A stretch of DNA of 64,000 nucleotides from Pseudorhizobium flavum (GTDB lineage Bacteria > Pseudomonadota > Alphaproteobacteria > Rhizobiales > Rhizobiaceae): assembly GCF_902502825.2 (NCBI RefSeq), contig NZ_LR723670.1, positions 3,061,001 to 3,125,000 of the forward strand, read 5' to 3'. Made by a program: the position numbers and the translations under genes. Below are positions 36,845-44,862 of the stretch, in pieces (position 1 is the first letter of the stretch; every line of letters begins with the position of its first letter). Under the pieces are notes generated by a model. It saw only the letters and a program-made list of their open reading frames with translations, had not been told where the DNA came from and ran no database searches.

Positions 36845-37903
36845 TCAGGGCTTGCCCGTCACGGAAGGGCTGAACACCATCAGGCTGAGAATTTCAAACA
36901 GCATCTGCGCGCCGGCCTGGGCCGTGTTGCTGGTCGGATCATACTGCGGCGCGACCTCCACCACGTCGCCCCCGACAAGGTTCAACCCCTTCAGGCCGCG
37001 AATGAGTTCCAGGACTTCACGCGTCGTCAGGCCGCCGATCTCGGGGGTACCGGTTCCCGGAGCAAAACCCGGATCGAGGCTGTCGATGTCGAAGGACAGA
37101 TAGGTCGGACCCTCGCCGACCACCGCCCGCGCCTTCTCGATGATAGCCGGGATCCCGAGTCCAGGCACCTCTTCTGCATGAATGACCGTCATGCCGGACG
37201 CATAGGAAAACTCCCAGATATATTCCGCTGCACCGCGAATGCCGATCTGGATCGTCCGAGTAGGATCCAGCACCCCGTCCAGCACCGCGTTTCTGAACGG
37301 GCCCGCATGATGGAACTTGCTATGGTCGAAGGGGCCGCTCGTGTCGCAATGGGCGTCGATATGGATCATTCCCACCGGCGCGCGTCGACCCACCGCCTTC
37401 AGGATGGACTGGCTGATGGAGTGATCGCCGCCAACCGCGAGCGGCACCACGCCCGCATCGACGATCTGGGTGAAGCGCTTCTCGATGTCCTGGTGGCACA
37501 TTTCAAGGTCGTAGCGGCTGCGCAGCGGCACGTCGCCGATATCTGCAACGCGAAGATCGAACACCGGCGCCGTCTTCAGGACGTGATTATATGGGCCAAT
37601 CCGCTCTATCGCCCGCAAGGCGCGCGGCCCGAAACGCGATCCGGGCCGGTTCGTTACGCCCAGATCCATCGGCACCCCGGTGATGGCCACCTGCAAGTCA
37701 CTGAATTCGGGATTTTCCGCATCCACCTGCCTGAATGGAGCAGAAAGAAATGTCGGGACGCCGGCATAGGGGGCGATCCTGCTCCCGCTCTTCGAGAAGA
37801 TCTTTTCCGCCACCTTGCGAAAATCCGGGTCATAGAGATCGCCCCCGTGCCCGCTCCCGTATTTCTCCCGCAGTTCCTTCAGCTTTTCGTCGTTCAGGGC
37901 CAT
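36845..37903 (-). CDS. Ureohydrolase (agmatinase family)
   Basis: 352-residue Mn-dependent ureohydrolase that cleaves a guanidino group to urea and an amine. Metal ligands are seen in VGGDHSIS, IHIDAHCDT and DIDSLDPGFAPG. Family members include agmatinase, guanidinobutyrase, guanidinopropionase and guanidine hydrolase; sequence alone does not settle which. Start at ATG 37903 (MALNDEKL); the frame to 37978 is longer by 25 residues of poor character. First gene of the operon with a Pot-type importer and an amidase, and divergent from a LysR gene. Confidence 0.85.
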   Translation of the reverse strand: MALNDEKLKELREKYGSGHGGDLYDPDFRKVAEKIFSKSGSRIAPYAGVPTFLSAPFRQVDAENPEFSDLQVAITGVPMDLGVTNRPGSRFGPRALRAIERIGPYNHVLKTAPVFDLRVADIGDVPLRSRYDLEMCHQDIEKRFTQIVDAGVVPLAVGGDHSISQSILKAVGRRAPVGMIHIDAHCDTSGPFDHSKFHHAGPFRNAVLDGVLDPTRTIQIGIRGAAEYIWEFSYASGMTVIHAEEVPGLGIPAIIEKARAVVGEGPTYLSFDIDSLDPGFAPGTGTPEIGGLTTREVLELIRGLKGLNLVGGDVVEVAPQYDPTSNTAQAGAQMLFEILSLMVFSPSVTGKP

Positions 37904-38050
37904 AGATCCGACCGCTCCCCATGTGCCTATTTTTGGTTCCAGCGAACGTGTCGCCTCTGTTTTCATCATTATCGGCAAAGAGTAGCTGGAAATGCAATTG
38001 ACAATGTTCTAGCAGAAGCTGTGAGAAAAATTCACACACAGGAGACAAAG

Positions 38051-39001
38051 ATGAACGGCCGTCTGCCGCCGCTCAACCCGCTTCGCGCCTTCGAGGCAAC
38101 GGCGCGCCTCGGCTCGGTATCGGCTGCCGCCCGGGAACTGCGGGTGACCCATGGCGCAGTGAGCCATCAGCTGAAAGCGCTGGAGGAGGCGCTGGCCACC
38201 GCTCTCTTCGAACGCGGCGGGAAGCGCATGAAGCTCACGGCCGCCGGCGCCCTCCTGTTGCCGGCCGTCACCCAGGCCTTCAGCGGGATTGCCGCGGCAA
38301 CTGCCCAGATGCAGCGGCCGGCGACGAGGGGAAGCCTCTCCATCACCTGCGTCCCGGCTCTCCTGTCGTTCTGGATCGTCCCACGGCTGTCTTCGTTTAC
38401 GGACCAGTATCCCGACCTGACCCTGAAGCTTGCGGCATCCAATGACCCCCGCCACCTCCATTCATCGGATGTGGATGTCTGCGTCCTATACGGCGACGGC
38501 AATTGGCCGGATGCCTGGACACGGCTCTGGAGCAATCTGCAGCTCTTTCCCGTGGCCAGCCCCACCCTGCTCAACAGCCGGCCGCTGCGGTCGATGAGAG
38601 ACCTGGAAGACCATGTTCTTCTGCATGGCGATACCGACGGCCGGGAATGGAACACGTGGCTGGCTGCGGCCGACGGTGCGGACATTCCCCGACGCCGACA
38701 GCATTTCATGGGCGATGCACGCTTCTCCACTGAGGCAGCGCTCCAGGGACAGGGTGTCGCGCTGGGCGATACGATAACCGCGGCAAAACTCATCGCAGAA
38801 GGCGAACTCCTGGTCCCCTTCGATCTCAGCGTGCCCGCGAACGACGCATTCTATGTTGCCTGCCGCCACGAAATGCGCGCCGCCCCCATCGTCCGCGTCT
38901 TCATCGATTGGCTTTTTGCGTCGCTCGAAGCAGACCGGCTGCCGGAGCCGTCCACCCTCGGTCGAACTCTGCTGCGGAGCAAGGCGGGAGGTAGGACTTA
39001 A
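38051..39001 (+). CDS. LysR family regulator (GcvA-like)
   Basis: 316-residue LysR protein. N-terminal winged helix-turn-helix (LNPLRAFEATARLGSVSAAA, then RELRVTHGAVSHQLKALEE) of the GcvA subgroup, and a C-terminal ligand-binding domain. Start at ATG 38051 behind AGGAG; the long frame to 37178 overlaps the ureohydrolase. Divergent position (147 bases apart) makes it the likely regulator of the ureohydrolase-transport operon. I see no certain T-N11-A operator. Confidence 0.87.
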   Translation: MNGRLPPLNPLRAFEATARLGSVSAAARELRVTHGAVSHQLKALEEALATALFERGGKRMKLTAAGALLLPAVTQAFSGIAAATAQMQRPATRGSLSITCVPALLSFWIVPRLSSFTDQYPDLTLKLAASNDPRHLHSSDVDVCVLYGDGNWPDAWTRLWSNLQLFPVASPTLLNSRPLRSMRDLEDHVLLHGDTDGREWNTWLAAADGADIPRRRQHFMGDARFSTEAALQGQGVALGDTITAAKLIAEGELLVPFDLSVPANDAFYVACRHEMRAAPIVRVFIDWLFASLEADRLPEPSTLGRTLLRSKAGGRT

Positions 39002-39210
39002 ACGGGTGGCTATCATATTAGCCATTCGACGATGGCATTTGAGAAGCCGCCGTCGCGGGCGAGTCTGGCGGACCGACACTTGCCTCTCCTTTGATCACGT
39101 CGCGTACATAACCGAGGCATCCCGCCTATTACTTCATCAAGAAATAAAGATCAGAAATTCTACTTGCAAATATCCATCAGGTTGCGACAAATACTCCCAG
39201 GGAGTACTTC

Positions 39211-40620
39211 GTGGATACATTCGACGAGATGCGTCTGGGCAACCAGATCAGGCCACCTTACAACGCCTATGCCAGTTGGTTCGAGCGGCAGGATGCCGAA
39301 CGACTGAGGATAAAATCAGAGGACGCCGAGAAAGTCTTCCGACGCACTGGCATCACCTTTGCCGTTTATGGTGATCCCGAAGCCGCGGAAAGGCTGATCC
39401 CATTCGACATCGTGCCACGTATCCTGTCCGGCAAAGAGTGGCGGCTTCTGGTGCAAGGCATTGAGCAGAGGGTTCGCGCGCTCAACGCATTCCTTTACGA
39501 CATCTACCACCGGCAAGAAATACTGAAAGCGGGGCGCATTCCGACCGATCTGATCGCCAGGAACAAGGCCTTCGTGCCGGAAATGATCGGCGTGCGACCG
39601 CCGGGCGGCGTCTACACCCACATCATCGGGGTGGACATCGTCCGTACTGGCGAAGATGAATTCTACGTGCTTGAAGACAATGCACGCACCCCTTCGGGCG
39701 TCTCCTACATGCTGGAAAACCGGGAGACGATGATGCAGCTCTTTCCAGAGCTGTTCCAGAAGATCAGGGTCTTGCCCGTGGAAAACTACCCGCAGCTCCT
39801 GCGGGATTCACTTGCCGCCGCCAGGCCCGACGGGTGCAAGGGCAGCCCGACGCTTGCGGTGCTGACACCCGGCAGCTTCAATTCTGCCTATTTCGAGCAT
39901 GCCTTCCTGGCCGACCAGATGGGCGTCGAACTCGTGGAGGGGCAGGATCTGCGTGTGGTCGACGGCCGCGTCGCTATGCGGACCACCCAGGGATACAAGA
40001 CGATCGACGTGCTCTACCGTCGGCTCGATGATGACTACCTGGACCCACTGACATTCAAGCCGGATTCGATCCTCGGCGTTCCCGGCATCATGGATGTCTT
40101 CCGTGCCGGCAACGTGGCGATCGCCAATGCCCCCGGTACCAGCATTGCAGACGACAAGGCGATCTATTCCTACATGCCTGAAATCGTCGAGTTCTATACC
40201 GGCTGCAAGGCCATTCTCCGCAACGTCCCGACATGGCGCTGTGCGGACCCCGAGAGCCTCTCCTACGTCCTCGACAATCTCGAGGAACTCGTGGTCAAGG
40301 AGGTGCATGGATCGGGCGGCTACGGAATGCTCGTTGGCCCCGCCGCTTCGAAGGAGGAGCGAGAGGCCTTTGCCGCCAAGTTGAGAGCCTTCCCGTCCAA
40401 CTACATCGCCCAGCCAACATTGGCGCTGTCTACCTGTCCTGTGCTGACTGAAAAGGGATTGGCACCGCGCCACGTCGACCTGCGGCCCTTCGTGCTGGTG
40501 TCGGACCAGATCAAGATCGTGCCTGGCGGGCTCACCCGAGTGGCCCTCAAGGAGGGGTCGCTCGTGGTCAACTCTTCTCAGGGAGGAGGAACCAAGGACA
40601 CATGGGTGCTTGATGACTAG
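39211..40620 (+). CDS. Circularly permuted ATP-grasp protein
   Basis: 469-residue member of the circularly permuted ATP-grasp group (DUF404/407). Family stretches: FDEMRLGNQIRPPYNAYASW start, MIGVRPPGGVYTHIIGVDIVR, EDNARTPSGVSYMLENR, VVKEVHGSGGYGMLVGP. The fold suggests peptide-bond or amide ligation. Start codon GTG 39211 behind GGGAG. It opens a four-gene set with alpha-E, transglutaminase and Anbu, a conserved association thought to build and break a peptide tag or link; the real substrate is unknown. Confidence 0.87.
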   Translation: MDTFDEMRLGNQIRPPYNAYASWFERQDAERLRIKSEDAEKVFRRTGITFAVYGDPEAAERLIPFDIVPRILSGKEWRLLVQGIEQRVRALNAFLYDIYHRQEILKAGRIPTDLIARNKAFVPEMIGVRPPGGVYTHIIGVDIVRTGEDEFYVLEDNARTPSGVSYMLENRETMMQLFPELFQKIRVLPVENYPQLLRDSLAAARPDGCKGSPTLAVLTPGSFNSAYFEHAFLADQMGVELVEGQDLRVVDGRVAMRTTQGYKTIDVLYRRLDDDYLDPLTFKPDSILGVPGIMDVFRAGNVAIANAPGTSIADDKAIYSYMPEIVEFYTGCKAILRNVPTWRCADPESLSYVLDNLEELVVKEVHGSGGYGMLVGPAASKEEREAFAAKLRAFPSNYIAQPTLALSTCPVLTEKGLAPRHVDLRPFVLVSDQIKIVPGGLTRVALKEGSLVVNSSQGGGTKDTWVLDD

Positions 40621-40650
40621 CTCTCCCAAGACGATGCGACGGGGCTGACC

Positions 40651-41589
40651 ATGCTGCTGGGGCGCACCGCAAATGGTCTATACTGGATGAGCCGCTATAT
40701 AGAGCGGGCAGAGAACATGGCCCGCCTGATCGACACCGGCCTCAGGCTCGCCTTGACGCAGACCTCTGCCGCCGCCGATGAATGGATGTCGGTGATGCGC
40801 AGCGCAGGCGTAAGCCAGGCATTCGATGAGAGCGTAGGATCTTATGACGCCGATGCGGTCATCGACTTCCTGTTGCGCGACCCGAGAAATCCCTCCAGCG
40901 TCATGACCTGCATGGAAAACGCCCGGCAGAACGGACGAATGGTCCGCACCGCACTTACCCGCGAGGTCTGGGAGAGTGTCAATGAAGCGTGGATGGCGCT
41001 TCGTCGCCTGTTGAGGCATCCGGTCGACGAGCGTGAACTGCCGCAGGTACTGGAGATCATCAAGCGCGAAACGGCGCTTATCCGGGGGTCGTTCCAAGGC
41101 ACGATGCTGCGCAATGACATCTTCGACTTTGCTAGGCTTGGAACGATGATCGAAAGAGCTGACAACACGGCCCGCATTCTTGATGTGAAGTACTACGTCC
41201 TGCTTCCCTCGGTCCATTGGGTCGGGACGTCACTGGACAATCACCAGTGGCACGCGATCCTGCGGTCCGTTTCCGCACAGCGTTCCTTCCGCTGGAGCTA
41301 CGGCGACTACACGGCTGCGAATATCGCCGACTATCTGATTTTGAACCGTCGACTGCCCCGATCGCTCGCCTACTGCTATCTCGGCATCAATGACGCGCTT
41401 GGCTTTCTCGCGGACGAGTACGACGTGCGGCATCGCTGCCATGATATTGCGCAGGCGCAGTCGAAGAAGCTGCGGGAGCTTTCGATCGCGGATATCTTCG
41501 AGACTGGGCTCCACGAGTTCCTATCGGACTTCATCAGGGCCAATGCGAGACTGGGCGACCAAATCATGACCGACTACCGCTTTCACTGA
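40651..41589 (+). CDS. Alpha-E domain protein
   Basis: 312-residue all-alpha protein of the alpha-E (DUF403) family. The family opening MLLGRTANGLYWMSRYIERA is intact. Standard length, Glu-rich helices. Members always travel with the permuted ATP-grasp protein and are thought to work with it. 30 bases after the ATP-grasp stop. Confidence 0.88.
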   Translation: MLLGRTANGLYWMSRYIERAENMARLIDTGLRLALTQTSAAADEWMSVMRSAGVSQAFDESVGSYDADAVIDFLLRDPRNPSSVMTCMENARQNGRMVRTALTREVWESVNEAWMALRRLLRHPVDERELPQVLEIIKRETALIRGSFQGTMLRNDIFDFARLGTMIERADNTARILDVKYYVLLPSVHWVGTSLDNHQWHAILRSVSAQRSFRWSYGDYTAANIADYLILNRRLPRSLAYCYLGINDALGFLADEYDVRHRCHDIAQAQSKKLRELSIADIFETGLHEFLSDFIRANARLGDQIMTDYRFH

Positions 41590-41597
41590 GGCCCGCC

Positions 41598-42392
41598 ATG
41601 CTGCTCAGGATCACCCACAGCACCGAGTACCACTACGACGCGCCGCTGACCTATTCGCTTCAGCGCCTTCGGTTGGTACCGCGATCCTCTGCATTGCAGA
41701 CCGTGATCGACTGGAATATTTCCATGGACGGCGCCAAGGTGGAAGTGACCTACGACGATTCTTTCGGCAATACGACCTCGCTTCTGAGCGTCGACGGGGA
41801 ACCGCACCGGATCGCGATCCATGCCTCGGGAACCGTGGAGACCATCGACAACCACGGCATACTTGGCATCCACCGTGGACTGGCGCCGCTCTGGCTGTTC
41901 AGGCAACCGACGGACCTCTCCCGGCCGGGGCCAGCAACGGAGGCGGTCGTGGCTCTTGTCCCGGTCGGTAGCGATCTTGAGCGGCTTCACGAACTGATGC
42001 GACTGGTGGGGGAGCGGGTTGCTTATACGATCGGAGCTACTGACGCGGTGACCACGGCCGAAGAAGCACTCGCCAAGGGTCAGGGCGTCTGCCAGGACCA
42101 TTCCCACGTCTTCATTGCAGCAGCGAGGCTCATGGGGTTCCCTGCTCGGTATGTCAGCGGCTACCTGAACCTTGACGCGATCGACGCGCAGACGGCCACC
42201 CATGCATGGGCTGAGGCGCATGTGGAAGGCTTGGGCTGGATCGGGTTTGACTGCTCCAACGGCATATCGCCGGATGAGCGGTATGTTCGCATCGCCTGTG
42301 GCCGCGACTATCGGGATGCAATGCCGGTGATGGGGATCAGACTGGGCCAGGCTGAAGAACATCTTGCGGTTCGGCTCACGGTCGAGCAGTAA
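41598..42392 (+). CDS. Transglutaminase-like cysteine peptidase
   Basis: 264-residue protein with a bacterial transglutaminase N-terminal domain and a papain-like catalytic core: Cys in GQGVCQDHSHVF, His in THAWAEAHVE, Asp in WIGFDCSNG. Acts as a peptidase or amide-transfer enzyme in the same four-gene set. Eight bases after the alpha-E stop. Confidence 0.88.
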   Translation: MLLRITHSTEYHYDAPLTYSLQRLRLVPRSSALQTVIDWNISMDGAKVEVTYDDSFGNTTSLLSVDGEPHRIAIHASGTVETIDNHGILGIHRGLAPLWLFRQPTDLSRPGPATEAVVALVPVGSDLERLHELMRLVGERVAYTIGATDAVTTAEEALAKGQGVCQDHSHVFIAAARLMGFPARYVSGYLNLDAIDAQTATHAWAEAHVEGLGWIGFDCSNGISPDERYVRIACGRDYRDAMPVMGIRLGQAEEHLAVRLTVEQ

Positions 42393-42438
42393 TCGTCCCG
42401 AAAGGCGAGTCACTCTCGCCGCCAGGAAGGCCAGCCTG

Positions 42439-43167
42439 ATGACATATTGCGTGGGACTGAAGATAGGCAGCGGACTTGTTTTCATGTCCGATACCCGCAC
42501 CAATGCGGGTGTGGACAATATCTCGACCTTCCGCAAGATGAAGGTCTGGGAGCGACCGGACGAACGCGTCATCGTGCTGTTATCGGCGGGCAACCTTGCC
42601 ACCACCCAGGCGGTTGCAAGCCTCCTCGACGAACGCAGCAAGGCGCCGGAAGACCGCACGCCGTCTATTCTGGCCACCCCATCCATGTTTCAGACAGCCC
42701 GCCTCGTTGGCGATACGCTGAAGGAGGTGATCCGCCAGGCTGCAATCGGCGGCCAAAGCGCCGACGCCTTCGGCGCCAGCTTCATTCTCGGCGGCCAGAT
42801 CCGCGGCGGCGAGCCGCGCCTCTTTCTCATCTATCCGGAAGGCAATTTCATCGAATCCGGGCCCGACACTCCGTTCTTCCAGATTGGCGAGACTAAATAC
42901 GGCAAGCCTATCCTCATTCGCGCTCATGAGATGGACCTGAGCTTCGAGGAAACGGCCAAACTGCTTCTTGTCTCCTTCGATTCGACGGTGAAATCGAACC
43001 TCTCCGTCGGCCTGCCCCTCGACCTTCTCTGCTACCCCGCCGACAGCTTCAAGGTCGGGCATCAGAAACGCATCGAACAGGATGATCCTTGCTTTCGGGC
43101 AATCTCAGACGGATGGTCGCAAGCACTCAGATCAGCGTTCAAAAGCCTACCGGACTTCGAGTTCTAG
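42439..43167 (+). CDS. Anbu, proteasome-like N-terminal nucleophile hydrolase
   Basis: 242-residue proteasome-family protein of the Anbu (BPH) type. After removal of Met the Thr2 becomes the N-terminal nucleophile (MTYCVGLKIGSGLVFMSDTR), as in HslV and proteasome beta subunits. Start ATG 42439; the frame to 42364 is not used. 46 bases after the transglutaminase, last gene of the set. Anbu forms open helical assemblies in other bacteria; its substrate is unknown. Confidence 0.88.
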   Translation: MTYCVGLKIGSGLVFMSDTRTNAGVDNISTFRKMKVWERPDERVIVLLSAGNLATTQAVASLLDERSKAPEDRTPSILATPSMFQTARLVGDTLKEVIRQAAIGGQSADAFGASFILGGQIRGGEPRLFLIYPEGNFIESGPDTPFFQIGETKYGKPILIRAHEMDLSFEETAKLLLVSFDSTVKSNLSVGLPLDLLCYPADSFKVGHQKRIEQDDPCFRAISDGWSQALRSAFKSLPDFEF

Positions 43168-43204
43168 GCACATCTGAAGGCAGCGCAGCCGGGAAAGGGC
43201 GCGG

Positions 43205-44008
43205 CTACGAAACGTCGTGCCCACCGGGAGCCCACGGAGCCACCTTCTTCTCCAGGAACGCCATGATGCCTGCCCGCGCCTCCGGCCCTTCCCAGGTGTC
43301 GGCCAGGCGCCGGATGGTATCGTCGATCACGGTTTCATCGATGCGAGGCCCAAGGCTGCGTACCAGTTTCTTAGCGGCCGCCACTGCACCGGGAGCGACC
43401 AGCAGATAGGGCTGGATCTCGGCTTCGACGGCATCATCAAGCTCGACGTTCGGCACGGCGCGGGCCACGATACCGAGTGCCGCGGCTTCATCAGCGTCGA
43501 AAAGCCGGGCCGACATGAAGACGCGACGCGCATTTCCCTCACCCATCCGCGCCACGACATAGGGACCTATGGTGGCCGGGATCAGCCCAAGCCGCGTCTC
43601 CGTCAGTCCGAACCGCGTGGCAGTTTCCGCAATCGCCACGTCGCAGACGCAGGTCAGGCCCACGCCGCCCCCGAACGCCCCACCATGGATGCGGCCGATC
43701 AGCGGCTTCGGCACGGTGTTCAGCGCGTTCAGCATGAGTGCTAGCTTGCGCGCCTCCCGTATGCGGGTTGCCCGGTCCGCTTCGATCTGCGCCTTCATCC
43801 AGGTCAAGTCACCGCCCGCGCAGAAGACCTCGCCCGCGCCGGAAAGGACAACGGCACGGACGGCTGGATCGGCGCCCAAGGTACCAGCCATCCGCGTCAG
43901 ATCCTCGATCATCTGCTCCGACAGACTGTTGCGCTTGTCGGGCCGGTTGAGGCTGACATAGGCGACACCTCGGTCGTCAACCCGCACGTCCAGCGTTTTA
44001 TAACTCAT
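43205..44008 (-). CDS. liuC: Methylglutaconyl-CoA hydratase (enoyl-CoA hydratase family)
   Basis: 267-residue crotonase-fold enzyme. Oxyanion-hole loops GAGEVFCAGGDLTWMK and HGGAFGGGVGL are seen, and the catalytic Glu in TRFGLTETRLGL. In the leucine pathway it hydrates 3-methylglutaconyl-CoA to HMG-CoA. The start overlaps the liuE stop by four bases; last gene of the liu operon. Confidence 0.85.
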   Translation of the reverse strand: MSYKTLDVRVDDRGVAYVSLNRPDKRNSLSEQMIEDLTRMAGTLGADPAVRAVVLSGAGEVFCAGGDLTWMKAQIEADRATRIREARKLALMLNALNTVPKPLIGRIHGGAFGGGVGLTCVCDVAIAETATRFGLTETRLGLIPATIGPYVVARMGEGNARRVFMSARLFDADEAAALGIVARAVPNVELDDAVEAEIQPYLLVAPGAVAAAKKLVRSLGPRIDETVIDDTIRRLADTWEGPEARAGIMAFLEKKVAPWAPGGHDVS

Positions 44009-44862
44009 CCCACTTTCCTCAACTTGCGTGCGAACACAACTGCCTCGGCCAGGCGTTCCCGATCAATACCGGTGCCGAACCCCAGCGACTCCACCAGTTC
44101 AACCACCGCCTCGGTGGCAACATTACCCTTGGCACCCGGGGCGTAGGGGCATCCGCCGAGCCCGCCCGCTGACGCATCGAAGGTGCGAAGCCCGCGATCA
44201 AGGCTGACGCGGATATTGTCGAGGGCTCGTCCTCCGGTGTCATGATAGTGCCCCGCCAGCCGATTGGCGGGGACAGAAGTCAGAACCGTATCGAGCATGC
44301 GAGCGACCGTGTCCGGCGTCCCCGCCCCGATCGTATCCCCCAGACTGATTTCATGGCAGCCCATGGCGACCAGCTTCGCCGCAACCTCCGCCACCCTGCC
44401 CGGATCAGTCGGACCGTCGAAGGGGCAATCCGTGACGCAGGATATGTAACCACGGAGCGGTACCGCTGCCGCGCGTGCAGCTTCAGCCACGGGGCCGAAG
44501 CGCTCGAGGCTCTCTGCAACCGAACAGTTGATGTTGGCACGGCTGAAGCCTTCGGACGCCGAGGCGAAGATGGCAACCTCATCCGCACCGGCAGCCTCCG
44601 CCGCCTCGAAGCCGCGAAGGTTGGGCGTCAAGGCAGCATAGGAGACGCCCTTTCGGCGCTCGATGCGCGTCATCACATCGGCCGCATCCGCCATCTGCGG
44701 CACCCATTTCGCACTGACAAAGCTTGTCACCTCGATCCGGGTGAAGCCGCATGCGCTTAGCAGGTTTACGAGCCGGACCTTGTCGGCCGTCGCGATCATT
44801 GCCAGCTCGTTCTGCAGCCCGTCCCGCGGCGCCACCTCGAAGATCGTCACGTGATCACTCAT
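44005..44862 (-). CDS. liuE: Hydroxymethylglutaryl-CoA lyase
   Basis: 285-residue TIM-barrel lyase that splits HMG-CoA to acetyl-CoA and acetoacetate. EVAPRDGLQNE opens the metal site, ASAGGLGGCPYAPGAKGN carries the catalytic Cys, and AGHYHDTGG holds the His ligands. Start ATG 44862 is inside the liuD 3' end; the longer frame to 44955 is not used. Confidence 0.9.
   Translation of the reverse strand: MSDHVTIFEVAPRDGLQNELAMIATADKVRLVNLLSACGFTRIEVTSFVSAKWVPQMADAADVMTRIERRKGVSYAALTPNLRGFEAAEAAGADEVAIFASASEGFSRANINCSVAESLERFGPVAEAARAAAVPLRGYISCVTDCPFDGPTDPGRVAEVAAKLVAMGCHEISLGDTIGAGTPDTVARMLDTVLTSVPANRLAGHYHDTGGRALDNIRVSLDRGLRTFDASAGGLGGCPYAPGAKGNVATEAVVELVESLGFGTGIDRERLAEAVVFARKLRKVG

Noticed and set aside
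33659..37103. Two long plus-strand frames (33659-34939 and 35661-37103)
   Set aside because: Antisense shadows of the Pot-type transporter and ureohydrolase genes.
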